Assembly (NCBI GenBank): GCA_003225555.1
Contig: QIAM01000006.1
Location: forward strand, 203,353 to 267,352
Source: Acidobacteriota bacterium
Lineage (GTDB): Bacteria; Acidobacteriota; Terriglobia; Terriglobales; Acidobacteriaceae
Direction of reading: 5' to 3'
Length of the DNA: 64,000 bases
The position numbers and the translations under genes were made by a program. Position 1 is the first letter of the stretch. The number at the start of each line of letters is the position of its first letter. Below the pieces are notes generated by a model. It was not told where the DNA came from. It saw nothing but the letters and a program-made list of their open reading frames with translations, and did no database searches. Positions 34,450 to 44,762 of this stretch are shown one piece after another.

Positions 34450-35895
34450 ATGCGTATAGGGCGTAGAGTTTTTACAGAAGGTTTCAAGGTCTTTGACTTG
34501 CTGCTGATGGTGGTGGCTTTCGTCGTATCCACCCTGCCCTTGTACCATCGGGTGGGCAGATTCAGGCTGGCCGAATTCTTCGAACTGCGGGTGAAACTCG
34601 GGAACCTGGTACTCTTCCTCAGCTTTCTGCTGATCTGGCACATCCTGTTCAACGTGTTCGGACTCTACGGCTCCAAGCGCTTGTCGAGCCGTTGGGAAGA
34701 AATCTGGGACATCACCCGGGCCACCACTCTAGGCACCGTGGTCATTGCGGTGTCTGCTCTGGTGTTTCGCATCTGGGTGGTAAATCGCGTTTTCCTCGTG
34801 CTGTTCTGGGTACTGACTACATCCACGGTGATCCTCAGCCGGATGCTCATTCGGGCGTCTCTCGCTTACGCGCGGCGGCATGGCAAGAACCTGCGCAACA
34901 TGCTGGTGATCGGGACGAATTCCCGCGCGGTCGCGTTGGTCGAGCGAATCCAACGCAAGCCGGAACTTGGCTACCGCATCGTGGGCTTCGCGGACGAAGA
35001 GTGGCCGGGACTGGAGCATTTCAAGAAAACCGGACACCAGCTGGTATGCGACCTGGAGAACCTGCCCTCATACGTCCGTCGCAGCGTTGTGGATGAAGTG
35101 GTGCTCGTTCTTCCGATCCGTTCGTTCCACACGCTGGCTTCGCAAATCGCGTCGGCCTGCGAGCAACAAGGCATCATCGTACGGTTCCTGCCGAACATCT
35201 TCGATCTGAAAGAGGCTCGGCAGCGAGCCGACGAATTCGACGGCGACGCTCTTATCAGCCATGAGAGTACAGTCACAGACGCTTGGGGCCTGGCCATCAA
35301 GCGCATGCTGGATATCGTAGTCTCGGCGGCGGCGATAATTTTCCTTTCCCCGGTGATGGTGTTGACCGCCATTCTGGTGAAGCTAACGGCCCCCGGCCCG
35401 GTGTTCTTCGTACAAAAACGCATGGGCTTCAATAAGAGGATGTTCCACATCTACAAGTTCCGCACCATGGTGGTGGACGCCGAAAAGCGCCTGAAAGACA
35501 TTGAGCACCAGAACGAAGCCAGCGGCCCAGTCTTCAAGATCAAGAACGATCCCCGCATCACACCGTTGGGCAGCTTTCTGCGCAAGACCAGCATCGACGA
35601 GCTTCCACAACTCTTCAATGTGCTGAAGGGCGACATGAGCCTGGTAGGTCCGCGTCCGCTGCAACTGCGCGATTACGAGTTGTTCGATACCTTCTGCCAG
35701 GACTGGCAACGGCGTCGCTTCAGCGTTCGTCCGGGAATTACTTGTCTCTGGCAGATCAAGGGACGGAGTTCGATCCCCTTCGAAAAGTGGATGGAACTCG
35801 ATCTGCAATACATTCGCACCTGGTCGTTATGGCTGGATTTAGAGATTCTCGCGAAAACCGTGCCTGCTGTTTTCAAGGGATCCGGGGCCGCGTAA
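34450..35895 (+). CDS. WbaP-like polyprenyl glycosylphosphotransferase
   Basis: The 481-residue membrane enzyme starts assembly of the repeat unit by transferring a sugar-1-phosphate to undecaprenyl phosphate. Four N-terminal membrane helices are followed by a Rossmann-like domain ([17 protein letters not shown]). The catalytic C-terminal region contains [35 protein letters not shown] and [29 protein letters not shown] near the end is also typical. It lies between the proline-loading cassette and the NRPS genes, the clearest sign that sugar and peptide genes share one locus. Confidence 0.9.
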   Translation: MRIGRRVFTEGFKVFDLLLMVVAFVVSTLPLYHRVGRFRLAEFFELRVKLGNLVLFLSFLLIWHILFNVFGLYGSKRLSSRWEEIWDITRATTLGTVVIAVSALVFRIWVVNRVFLVLFWVLTTSTVILSRMLIRASLAYARRHGKNLRNMLVIGTNSRAVALVERIQRKPELGYRIVGFADEEWPGLEHFKKTGHQLVCDLENLPSYVRRSVVDEVVLVLPIRSFHTLASQIASACEQQGIIVRFLPNIFDLKEARQRADEFDGDALISHESTVTDAWGLAIKRMLDIVVSAAAIIFLSPVMVLTAILVKLTAPGPVFFVQKRMGFNKRMFHIYKFRTMVVDAEKRLKDIEHQNEASGPVFKIKNDPRITPLGSFLRKTSIDELPQLFNVLKGDMSLVGPRPLQLRDYELFDTFCQDWQRRRFSVRPGITCLWQIKGRSSIPFEKWMELDLQYIRTWSLWLDLEILAKTVPAVFKGSGAA

Positions 35896-35911
35896 GAATC
35901 GCCTTCCTTAT

Positions 35912-37792
35912 ATGCCTTCCACCAATTCACTGACAATTCAAACTGACTTGCCGAAACAGGAAAATTTGCAGACGCAGGAAACTCCCTGCATTGCCGAGCT
36001 GGTGAGACAACAGGCGGCTGCAAATCCCACCGCGCTTGCTGTAGCCGCCGGCAGCGAAGTCTTGTCGTACGCCGAGCTGAGCCGGCGGGCCAATCGTCTG
36101 GCCCATTATCTGCGCTCGATCGGGGTATGCCGTGACGCGGCTGTGGGCCTTTATCTGGAGCGCTCTCCGGCGATGGTTGTAGCTGCTCTGGCAATTCTGC
36201 GAGCTGGCGGCGCTTATGTACCGCTAGACCCGGCTCAGCCCGCGGCGCGCCTTGCTTTCATGCTTCGAGACTCCAACGCCCGCGTGGTGGTGAGCACGAC
36301 GCGCTTGGCCGAGAGATTGTCGGCGGGTGCGTGGCAGGTGGTGACGTTGGATGGCGACGCGGAGAGAGTCGCGGCCCAGTCCGAGAGCCAGCCGGAGCAC
36401 ATCGCGAAGCCGGAGGACTTGGCCTACATCATCTATACGTCTGGCTCCACCGGACAGCCGAAGGGAGTGGAGATTGTTCATTCCGGCCTCTCGAATCTGG
36501 TGGCCTGGCATCGACGAGCGTTTCAAGTGACCTACGCCGATCGTGCCAGTGCCCTGGCGGCGCTGGGCTTCGACGCCGCGGTTTGGGAGATCTGGCCTTA
36601 CCTTGCTTCCGGGGCCAGCTTGCATCTGGTGGAAGACAACGTTCGAAACCATGCGAGCGCTTTGCGCGACTGGATCGTATCGCAGCGCATCACCATCAGC
36701 TTTGTCCCGACGGCAATGGCAGAGAATTTGCTGCAGCTCGAGTGGCCGAAAGAAACGTCTCTGCACTTCCTGCTCACAGGTGCCGACACGCTGAAAATGT
36801 ATCCGTCGTCGCGGCTGCCATTTGTGTTGGTGAATAATTACGGTCCAACCGAATGCACGGTGGTGACTACTTCGGGAGTTGTGCCGCCGAGCAGTTCGGT
36901 TCAGCAGCCTCCACCGATCGGTCGTCCTATCGATGGCGTGGACGTGTACATCCTCGACGATCGCGGGCAGCCAGTGCCGGAAGGTACTGCGGGAGAAATC
37001 TACATCGGGGGCGCGAGTCTCGCACGCGGGTACAGAAACCGTCCCGACTTGACCGCGGAGCGCTTTGTTCAAAATTCTTTCAGCGCCGTGCCTGGAGCTC
37101 GCCTGTACCGCACAGGAGACCTGGCTCGCTGGTTGCCCGACGGTCAGATCGCGTTCCTGGGGCGCGTCGACGAGCAAGTGAAGATTCGCGGCTATCGCGT
37201 CGAACCGGGTGAGATTGCTACCGTGCTGGGTCAGCACCCCGCTGTGCGAACCTGCGTCGTGGTTGCCCGGGAAGAGACGCCCGGCGAAAAAGAATTAGTA
37301 GCATACATGGTGCTGTCTCCCGATGCGACCGTGGATGCCGGAGAGCTTCGTGAGCATCTCCTGCACCGCTTGCCCGATTACATGATGCCGGCGGCTTTCG
37401 TGCCCATCGCAAGCGTGCCAGTGACGGAAAATGGCAAGGTGGATCGCGCAGCCCTGCCCTTTCCCAACGGAAACAGGCTGCAAGGCCAGGCCTATGTCGG
37501 GCCGCGGACTCTGGTGGAAGAGGAGCTCGTGAAAATTCTGGCTCCTTTGTTGAAGCTGGATCGGGTCGGCGTGAACGACAACTTCTTTCACCTGGGTGGA
37601 CACTCTTTGTTGGGAACCCAAGTCATCGCGCGAGTCAGCGAGAGATTTGGTGTCGACCTCACGCTTCTGAAGTTGTTCGATCATCCCACCGTGGCCGAGA
37701 TGTCCGCCGAAATTGAGGACCTCATTCTCGCCAAAATCGAAGACGCAACCAGGATTGAGCTCTCGGGAGACCACAACAGAAGTGTCGTCTAG
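35912..37792 (+). CDS. NRPS loading-type module A-PCP, leucine-type pocket
   Basis: The 626-residue protein has an adenylation domain (about 25-530) and a carrier domain (about 535-610, Ser565 in LGGHSL), with no condensation domain. Core motifs include YIIYTSGSTGQPKGVE, NNYGPTE, YRTGDLARW and ENGKVDR. Specificity residues read by eye are D221, A222, W225, F264, L288, G290, N309, V317, V318 and K. This equals the DAWFLGNVVK code known for leucine. As an A-PCP protein upstream of a C-containing enzyme it probably supplies the first aminoacyl unit. Its 3' end overlaps the next gene. Confidence 0.88.
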   Translation: MPSTNSLTIQTDLPKQENLQTQETPCIAELVRQQAAANPTALAVAAGSEVLSYAELSRRANRLAHYLRSIGVCRDAAVGLYLERSPAMVVAALAILRAGGAYVPLDPAQPAARLAFMLRDSNARVVVSTTRLAERLSAGAWQVVTLDGDAERVAAQSESQPEHIAKPEDLAYIIYTSGSTGQPKGVEIVHSGLSNLVAWHRRAFQVTYADRASALAALGFDAAVWEIWPYLASGASLHLVEDNVRNHASALRDWIVSQRITISFVPTAMAENLLQLEWPKETSLHFLLTGADTLKMYPSSRLPFVLVNNYGPTECTVVTTSGVVPPSSSVQQPPPIGRPIDGVDVYILDDRGQPVPEGTAGEIYIGGASLARGYRNRPDLTAERFVQNSFSAVPGARLYRTGDLARWLPDGQIAFLGRVDEQVKIRGYRVEPGEIATVLGQHPAVRTCVVVAREETPGEKELVAYMVLSPDATVDAGELREHLLHRLPDYMMPAAFVPIASVPVTENGKVDRAALPFPNGNRLQGQAYVGPRTLVEEELVKILAPLLKLDRVGVNDNFFHLGGHSLLGTQVIARVSERFGVDLTLLKLFDHPTVAEMSAEIEDLILAKIEDATRIELSGDHNRSVV

Positions 37793-40700
37793 CACAAAAA
37801 CCCCGCCAAGGCTGGACAACGCTGAAGCAGCCCTGAGCCTGTATCACCTCCTCGATCCGGAGGTGTTGGCGAATCCCTATCCGCTTTTCCGTCGTCTGCG
37901 GTCCGAGGATCCGGTGCATTGGGATCCCTTTCTTCACGCTTGGGTGGTCACGCGCTATCCCGACGTAATGGAGGTCCTTCTTAACTTCTCGGCTGATCGC
38001 ACGCCGACTCCTGAACAACTCAATGAGATGGGGCTGTCATCACTCAGTCCTATTGCTCGGGTGATGGTGAAGCAGATGTTATTTATGGACGCGCCTGCGC
38101 ATACGCGTTTGCGCGGCTTGTCGTCCAAGGCCTTCACTCCGGCGCGAGTTGAAGCGCTGCGCGAGCACATCGAGGCCATCGTTAACGGTCTACTGGATAA
38201 AGTTCAATCGAAAGGCGAGATGGATGTGATCGCGGATATCGCGGAGTCGCTGCCCGCGATCGTAACCGCTGAGTTGCTGGGTGTTCCCACCAGCGATCAT
38301 TCCAAGTTGAAGTCATGGTCCGCGGATTTCGCCGAGATGCTGGGCAATTTCCAGCACAACCCGGAACGTTACCCGCGCGTGCTGAAAGCGGTCGCGAATC
38401 TCACCGCTTACTTTCAGGATGCCATCCGGCAGCAGCGCGAGAATCCGCGCGAGGGATTGATTCACTCGCTGCTGACCGCGGAGAGCGACGGGGACCAGCT
38501 CACCGAAGAAGAAGTGATCGCGAACTGCATTGTGACCATGGTGGGTGGGCAGGAAACTACCACGAACTTGATTGGAAATGGCGTACTCACGTTGCTGCGC
38601 AATCCCGCAGAGATGGGGAGATTGCGGAGCGATTTGTCCCTGATCCCGTCTGCGGTCGAGGAAATGCTTCGCTACGAAAGCCCCAGCCAGCATACGGCGC
38701 GGATGTGTCCGTCGGACCGGGAAATGGGTGGCAAGCTGATCCAGAAACGTCAGGCTGTGATCGCAGTCATGGCGGCGGCGAATCGCGACCCAGAGCGCTT
38801 CCCTGATCCTGACCGCTTCGACATCACGCGAAAAGATAACCGTCACCTGGCTTTCGGCTATGCGGCGCACTTCTGTTTTGGCGCACCCCTGGCGCGCGTG
38901 GAAGGGCAAGTCGTATTCGGTGCTCTGCTGCGACGGTTGTCGAATCTGGCTCTGGTGCCCCAGTCGGTTGAGTGGCGCTCGAATTTGGGTTTGCGTGGGC
39001 TTAAGTCTCTGAAAGTGAAATTCGGTGCTCAGTCACGAGAAGAATTCTCCGCGCAGCCGCGGGAATTGAGCTTCGTTCAGGCAACGCCTGCGAGCTCTCA
39101 AGGCCGTTGTCCGCATGAAGTTCAAGAATCCGGGGCGAAACAAGATCGGATCCGTAAGTACCTTCAATCTCGGACCTCGGCTAAACCGGAGGTGCCGGCA
39201 GCCGTGCGCCGTTCCGAGCAAGGTCCGGCTCCACTTTCTTTTGCCCAGGAACAGGTTTGGCTGCACTGCCAGTTTGCCAAAGATCTTTATAACGAATCCG
39301 TGACGGTCTACCGCCGTGGACCGTTGGATGTGCCAACACTTAAGCGCAGCCTCGCTGAGATTATCCGCCGCCATGAGGCTTGGCGTACGGCGTTCAAAGT
39401 GATCGATGGACAGCCGATGCAGATCGTTGGCCCGGCTTATGAGCCAAGCGTGGCGGTGGTAGACCTGCGGAATCTCACGCCGGTGCAACGAGAAACAGAG
39501 GCGCTACGTTGCGCACGGAACGAGGCGAGAACTCCTTTTGATATGGAGCGCGGGCCGCTCCTTCGCACCATGCTCGTTCGCCTCGGTGAAGAAGAATACC
39601 GTCTGTATATCTTCCTGCACCATATTGTTTTTGACGGATTCTCCATCTATCGCGTCTTCCTACCGGAACTCGTGTCACTCTACAACGCGTTGCTCGCGGG
39701 CCAGCCTTCTGCACTTCCCGAGCTGCGATTGCAGTATTCCGACTTCGCGCGCTGGCAGCGTGAAGCGCTGGGGAGTGCACAACAGAACGAGTCGCGGGAA
39801 TACTGGTCACATCGGTTGGACGGGCCCCTTCCGGTTCTGGAGTTGCCAACCGACCACGCCCGCCCCGCGGTGCAAAGCTTTCGAGGGGCGATTCATCGCT
39901 TCGCTTTTCCCAAGAGCCTTTCGGATGCCCTGCACGCTCTGGCCGATCGCGAGAACACCAGTTTTTTCACCACAATTCTGGCCGGGTTCGCAGCTCTGCT
40001 CGCGCGCTACAGTTCGCAGCAGGAGTTCGTGATCGGCACGGTGACTTCGGGACGCAAGCGTTCAGAATTCGAGACCCTGCTCGGTTGTTTCCAGAATCCG
40101 CTGGCATTGCGTTTGAAGTTTGCGGGCGATCCCAGCTTCCGCGAGTTTCTAGGGCATGCGCGGGAAGTGACACTCGGAGCGCTCTCCCACGATGACGCCC
40201 CATTTGACCGGCTGGTAAAGGAACTTTCCATCCGACGCGACACCAGTCGAAGCCCGGTATTCCCCGTAATGTTTTCTTTGGTGCCGCCGAGGGCGGCGGT
40301 CGAGCCGGGATGGGACTTGAGCCAGCTTGATCTCGACATCGGCACAGCGAAATTCGACTTTGATCTGGAGTTCGACGATCGGACAGAAGGCCTGTTGGGC
40401 CGCTTCGTATACAGCACGGATCTGTTTGACGCCAGCACCATCGAACGCATCACCGGACATTTTCAGACAATGCTGGAAGCGATCGTCGCCGACCCTGAAC
40501 TCAAAATGTTCCGTCTGCCCATGCTAACGGCGGCGGAGCGGCAACAATTTGCGGAGTGGAACCAGACCCGTGCCGATTTTCCGCGCGAGCTCTGCATGCA
40601 CGAACTAGTGGAAGCGCAGGCCGCGAAGACTCCGAGCGCGATCGCCGTCGAGCACGGCGACGAGTGCCTGACCTATCGCGAACTCGACGAGCGCGCGAAC

Positions 40701-43160
40701 CAACTGGCGCATTCTCTGAAGAAACGTGGAGTTGGCGCTGAGTCGAAAGTCGGCATCTGCCTGCGGCGCTCTCTTGAATTGCCGGTGGCATTGCTAGCGG
40801 TGCTGAAGGCGGGTGGTGCTTGCCTGCCTTTGGATCCCGCCTATCCCAAAGAACGCCTGGCCTACATGCTTGAGGATTCGCAGACGTCGCTGGTGCTCAC
40901 CCAGTCCGGTCTGCTGGCTGAAGTGACTGACTTTGACGCCGAAATCATCAATCTCGATGCCGACTGGAAGGCGTTCTCCGGTGAGAGTCGCAACCCTGTC
41001 CGCAGTGAAGTCCGGCCGGACAATCTGGCATACGTGATCTACACGTCCGGTTCAACGGGCAAGCCGCGTGGAGTCTTGCTGACCCATGGCGGCTTAGTGA
41101 ATCACAACACTGCGGTGTCGAAGCTGTTCGGCATCACGCCTCACGACCGTATGGCACAGTTCGCATCGATTTCCTTCGACATCGCGATCGAAGAAATTTT
41201 CCCCACCTGGATTTCGGGCGGCACACTAGTGGTTCGCGAAGAGGACGCTTCCTTGGCCGCGCGAGACTTCCTGCGCTGGGTGCGCGAGCGGCGCGTCACT
41301 GCGCTGGATTTGCCGACAGCGTACTGGCATGAACTTGTCCGTGAGCTTTCGGAGTCGGCACTGCGTTTGCCGGAAAGCCTGCACCTGGTCATCGTCGGCG
41401 GCGAGAAGGCATCTTCCTCAGCGTTGGCGGCCTGGCGCAAAGTCGCGGGCTTGCGAGTGCGCTGGATCAACACTTACGGTCCAACTGAAACCAGCGTCAT
41501 TGTCAGTTCATTCGAGCCGAAGCCATCGGAAGAAATTCCGGCTGTCCTCCCGATTGGTCGTCCCATCGCGAATACGCGGATTTACGTTCTAGATCGCCAC
41601 CTACAAATGTTGCCGGTAGGAGTTGCTGGAGACCTGTACGTCGGCGGGCCCGGCCTCGCCCGTGGCTATCTGAACCGTCCAGAGATCACGGCTGAAAAAT
41701 TCATTCGAGATCCTTTTAGCAACAATCCTGAAGCCCGCCTTTACAAGACCGGGGATCTTGCCCGTTACCTCGCAGACGGCAACCTTGAATTTGCCGGACG
41801 TACCGACGACCAGGTCAAGATACGCGGCTATCGCATCGAACTCGAAGAGATCGAGGCGGTACTGGGCTCGCATCCTGGGGTTCGCGAAATGGTCGTGGTG
41901 GCACGCGAGAATGAAACAGGCGAAAAGAACCTCGTGGCTTATGTCGTGCCTTCGAGGGAGCGTGCCCCCACGGGCAGTGAATTGCGGTCCTATTTGAAGC
42001 AGAAGCTTCCACACTACATGGTGCCTTCCGCGTTCGTTCTACTGGAAGCGATGCCGAAGACGCCGAACGGCAAGGTTGACAAGCGTGCCATGCCGGCTCC
42101 GAAGTCGGCCGATTTCGCCGCGGCCCAGGAATACGTCTCGCCGTCCGACGAACTGGAAACGCAACTAGTCAAGATCTGGGAAACGATTCTGGACAAGAGT
42201 CCCATTGGCATCCGGCACAATTTCTTCGAACTGGGCGGACATTCCTTGCTGGCGGCGCGCCTGATGCACCGCATCGAACAGTCCCTCGGGCAGCGCCTTC
42301 CCCTCGCGGCATTGTTGCAAGCGCCCACGGTGGAACAACTCGCCGGCCTGCTCCGACAGGAGGGGTGGTCAGCGTCGTGGTCGTCGCTGGTCGCGATTCA
42401 GCCGGAGGGTTCGCGCCCACCCTTCTTCTGCATACACGGAGTTGGAGGCAACGTGGTCGGCTTCCGCGATCTGGCGCGGCATCTTGGGCCAGACCAGCCG
42501 TTCTACGCAGTCCAGCCGCAAGGTCTGGATGGTAAGCGCCCCTGCCTTACCAGCGTCGCAGAAATGGCGGAACGCTACATCCGTGAAATCCGCCGGGTGC
42601 AGCCGGAAGGGCCGTATCGCATCGGCGGATACTCTTTCGGTGGGCTCGTGGCCTATGAGATGGCGCAGCAATTGGACGCTCAGGGAGAAGAGGTCGCGCT
42701 GCTTGCACTTTTTGACACCTATCCGGGGAAGATGGAATCCCGAAGCTCGCAGTTGAAAAATCTGTTTATGCTTCCGTTGAAAGAGCAGGCGGCCTTCATG
42801 GTGAAGAAGGGCAGCTTCGTTCTGATGACTCTGCGGAAGCGGCTCGAACTGCAGATGTTGCCGCGGCCCCTGCGCAACGTACGACAGGCTTGCGCGAAAG
42901 CTGCCGCCGGATATTCGGTGCAGCCATATACCGGTCAAGTCACCCTGTTTCGAGTCGCAGAAAAATCTGTAGGCAGCCTTAACGATCCCTATGCAATCTG
43001 GTGGAAGGTCGCTGCCGGTGGAGTTGACCTGCGAGAGATCAGCGGCGACCACCTCAGTTTGCTCAAAGAGCCGCAAGTCAGGCTGCTGGCAGAAGAACTA
43101 AACGACTGCCTCGAACATTCCGTCAGTGCAGTTTCGGTCCCGGAACCCGCAATCTGCTGA
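37782..43160 (+). CDS. Fused cytochrome P450 - NRPS (P450-C-A-PCP-TE)
   Basis: From GTG 37782 (CGGGAGA about 12 nt upstream; overlaps the previous gene by 11 nt) the protein has 1792 residues. P450 (about 10-420): GGQETT in the I-helix, ExxR at 294-297, haem ligand Cys365 in FGYAAHFCFG. C domain (about 480-920): HHIVFDG at 613-619. A domain (about 940-1440): TSGSTGKPRG at 1088. Carrier Ser1488. Thioesterase Ser1618 in GYSFGG, with the His in SGDHLS. The pocket reads D-I-E-D-I-G-T-V-I-K; Glu and Asp suggest a basic amino acid, by inference. The P450 could hydroxylate a carrier-bound substrate. The TE should release a short peptide. Confidence 0.88.
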   Translation: MSSSTKTPPRLDNAEAALSLYHLLDPEVLANPYPLFRRLRSEDPVHWDPFLHAWVVTRYPDVMEVLLNFSADRTPTPEQLNEMGLSSLSPIARVMVKQMLFMDAPAHTRLRGLSSKAFTPARVEALREHIEAIVNGLLDKVQSKGEMDVIADIAESLPAIVTAELLGVPTSDHSKLKSWSADFAEMLGNFQHNPERYPRVLKAVANLTAYFQDAIRQQRENPREGLIHSLLTAESDGDQLTEEEVIANCIVTMVGGQETTTNLIGNGVLTLLRNPAEMGRLRSDLSLIPSAVEEMLRYESPSQHTARMCPSDREMGGKLIQKRQAVIAVMAAANRDPERFPDPDRFDITRKDNRHLAFGYAAHFCFGAPLARVEGQVVFGALLRRLSNLALVPQSVEWRSNLGLRGLKSLKVKFGAQSREEFSAQPRELSFVQATPASSQGRCPHEVQESGAKQDRIRKYLQSRTSAKPEVPAAVRRSEQGPAPLSFAQEQVWLHCQFAKDLYNESVTVYRRGPLDVPTLKRSLAEIIRRHEAWRTAFKVIDGQPMQIVGPAYEPSVAVVDLRNLTPVQRETEALRCARNEARTPFDMERGPLLRTMLVRLGEEEYRLYIFLHHIVFDGFSIYRVFLPELVSLYNALLAGQPSALPELRLQYSDFARWQREALGSAQQNESREYWSHRLDGPLPVLELPTDHARPAVQSFRGAIHRFAFPKSLSDALHALADRENTSFFTTILAGFAALLARYSSQQEFVIGTVTSGRKRSEFETLLGCFQNPLALRLKFAGDPSFREFLGHAREVTLGALSHDDAPFDRLVKELSIRRDTSRSPVFPVMFSLVPPRAAVEPGWDLSQLDLDIGTAKFDFDLEFDDRTEGLLGRFVYSTDLFDASTIERITGHFQTMLEAIVADPELKMFRLPMLTAAERQQFAEWNQTRADFPRELCMHELVEAQAAKTPSAIAVEHGDECLTYRELDERANQLAHSLKKRGVGAESKVGICLRRSLELPVALLAVLKAGGACLPLDPAYPKERLAYMLEDSQTSLVLTQSGLLAEVTDFDAEIINLDADWKAFSGESRNPVRSEVRPDNLAYVIYTSGSTGKPRGVLLTHGGLVNHNTAVSKLFGITPHDRMAQFASISFDIAIEEIFPTWISGGTLVVREEDASLAARDFLRWVRERRVTALDLPTAYWHELVRELSESALRLPESLHLVIVGGEKASSSALAAWRKVAGLRVRWINTYGPTETSVIVSSFEPKPSEEIPAVLPIGRPIANTRIYVLDRHLQMLPVGVAGDLYVGGPGLARGYLNRPEITAEKFIRDPFSNNPEARLYKTGDLARYLADGNLEFAGRTDDQVKIRGYRIELEEIEAVLGSHPGVREMVVVARENETGEKNLVAYVVPSRERAPTGSELRSYLKQKLPHYMVPSAFVLLEAMPKTPNGKVDKRAMPAPKSADFAAAQEYVSPSDELETQLVKIWETILDKSPIGIRHNFFELGGHSLLAARLMHRIEQSLGQRLPLAALLQAPTVEQLAGLLRQEGWSASWSSLVAIQPEGSRPPFFCIHGVGGNVVGFRDLARHLGPDQPFYAVQPQGLDGKRPCLTSVAEMAERYIREIRRVQPEGPYRIGGYSFGGLVAYEMAQQLDAQGEEVALLALFDTYPGKMESRSSQLKNLFMLPLKEQAAFMVKKGSFVLMTLRKRLELQMLPRPLRNVRQACAKAAAGYSVQPYTGQVTLFRVAEKSVGSLNDPYAIWWKVAAGGVDLREISGDHLSLLKEPQVRLLAEELNDCLEHSVSAVSVPEPAIC

Positions 43161-43230
43161 CTTGGCCTGATCCGATCTGTTCATCAATCCAGAAATTAGG
43201 TAGTGGTGCAATTTGAAGTTCTCTTGTAAG

Positions 43231-43300
43231 ACTCACTGGCGTCATCCTGAGCGCAGCCGTTTTTCAGGCGGAGCGAAGGATCTCGCGTGTAGTGCTCTTA
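43231..43300. repeat. REP-like intergenic repeat
   Basis: GCGTCATCCTGAGCGCAGCC followed by GGAGCGAAGGATCTCGCG is one arm of a dispersed motif related to the palindrome at 3545-3712. It sits in the 197-nt gap between the NRPS and flippase genes, which may mark a transcription-unit boundary. Confidence 0.45.
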
Positions 43301-43357
43301 GGGTACGAAGTAGCGTGAACCATTACGACTCTCACCGATAAGCATTCCCAACCAATA

Positions 43358-44755
43358 ATGTCTTCGCCAAATACAGAAGAGTTGCTCGATCCCGAGATGT
43401 GCACGGCCGCCGCAGGGGTCGCCGAGTCGACCGCCGAGCCCGGCGAGCCCCGCAGCCATTTCCGCGACAAGCTCATGCGCTGGGTGACCAAGGGCGGCCT
43501 TGCGATTCTCGATCAAGGACTGATTTCCGGATCCAACTTCTTGATCGGCATCCTCCTGGCACGCTGGCTCATGCCCGACCAGTACGGTGCATTCGCACTC
43601 GCCTTCTCGGTGTTCCTGCTGCTCTCCTACGTCTACCAATCGTTCTTGGCCGAGCCCCAGGCGGTATTCAGCGGATCAGCCTACCGCAAGTCTCTGCGCG
43701 GTTATCTGAAAACACTTCTCGGCATACATCTGATTCTGACCTGCTTTGGCGTAGTCCTGCTGGGAGGGGCTGCGGCAATTGCTCTCGCGATAGGGAAGGG
43801 AAACGGCCTGCCCGGCGCTCTGGCAGGGGTCGCGATCGCCTCGCCCTGCATTCTTTTTTTCTGGCTGATGCGACGCGCTTTCTACATGAACCTCGCCCCG
43901 GGCCGCGCCGCGGTTGGAGCATTCATCTATTTTGTTCTGGTCACCGGGGGGTTGTTCGTCGCCTACAAGCGCTCGTTAATTTCGCCATTTTCCGCGTATC
44001 TCCTGATGGCGCTCGGCGCCCTTGCCACCGGGTTCTTCCTGCTCTCGCAGATCAAGAAGGTATTGCCACCGGACACGGCTCATCCACCGAAAGCCCGGGA
44101 AGCATGGCGTAAACACTGGGAATACGGACGATGGGCACTCGCGGTCTCCGTCGTGACTTGGATTCCGTATTACATGTACTACCCGCTGGTGAGCATGTTT
44201 TCCGGGATGGCGCAAGCCGGCCAGTTGCGAGCCCTCATGAATCTCGCCCTGCCCATGGAGCAAAGTTACACCGCGCTTTCCATTCTGTTCCTGCCCTACG
44301 CGGCGCGCATCTGCCGTGAAAAAGGGCTCTCCAGTGCAGGCCCGCTGGTTAGGCGAATCACACTGCTGTTCGTGGTGGGTTCAATTGGTTACTGGGCCAT
44401 TCTCATTCCGTTGAAAGTGCCGGTGTTTCGTCTGTTGTATGCGGGCAAATATGTGGAAGTGGCGCACTTCATTCCCTACGTCGCTCTGGGAACAACCCTG
44501 TGGAGCGCGGCGTTTGGACCAGCGATTCTGCTGCGTGCGATTGAATCGCCGGATTCGATCTTTTACGCCCGCTTGGTAGCCAGCGCGCTCTCCCTTCTGA
44601 TTGGAGTTCCAGCGACCCGCTCGTTCGGCCTGTGGGGAGTGGTCTGGAGCGTAGTCATCGCCAATCTCGCGGCTTTCCTGATCTCGATGTACATATTGCA
44701 ACGCAAGACGAAGTCGGTTCCGTTATTGAACCCGGCTTTACAAGGGGAAGGCTGA
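43358..44755 (+). CDS. Wzx-type lipid-linked oligosaccharide flippase
   Basis: The 465-residue integral membrane protein has a polar N-terminus of about 45 residues and some twelve hydrophobic helices, as in the polysaccharide transporter (PST/MOP) superfamily. The first helices contain LISGSNFLIGILLARWLMP and YGAFALAFSVFLLLSY, a typical flippase start. It is predicted to move undecaprenyl-linked repeat units, started by the WbaP-like enzyme, across the inner membrane. There are no point motifs; the call rests on topology, length and context. Confidence 0.82.
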   Translation: MSSPNTEELLDPEMCTAAAGVAESTAEPGEPRSHFRDKLMRWVTKGGLAILDQGLISGSNFLIGILLARWLMPDQYGAFALAFSVFLLLSYVYQSFLAEPQAVFSGSAYRKSLRGYLKTLLGIHLILTCFGVVLLGGAAAIALAIGKGNGLPGALAGVAIASPCILFFWLMRRAFYMNLAPGRAAVGAFIYFVLVTGGLFVAYKRSLISPFSAYLLMALGALATGFFLLSQIKKVLPPDTAHPPKAREAWRKHWEYGRWALAVSVVTWIPYYMYYPLVSMFSGMAQAGQLRALMNLALPMEQSYTALSILFLPYAARICREKGLSSAGPLVRRITLLFVVGSIGYWAILIPLKVPVFRLLYAGKYVEVAHFIPYVALGTTLWSAAFGPAILLRAIESPDSIFYARLVASALSLLIGVPATRSFGLWGVVWSVVIANLAAFLISMYILQRKTKSVPLLNPALQGEG

Positions 44756-44762
44756 TTACGTC

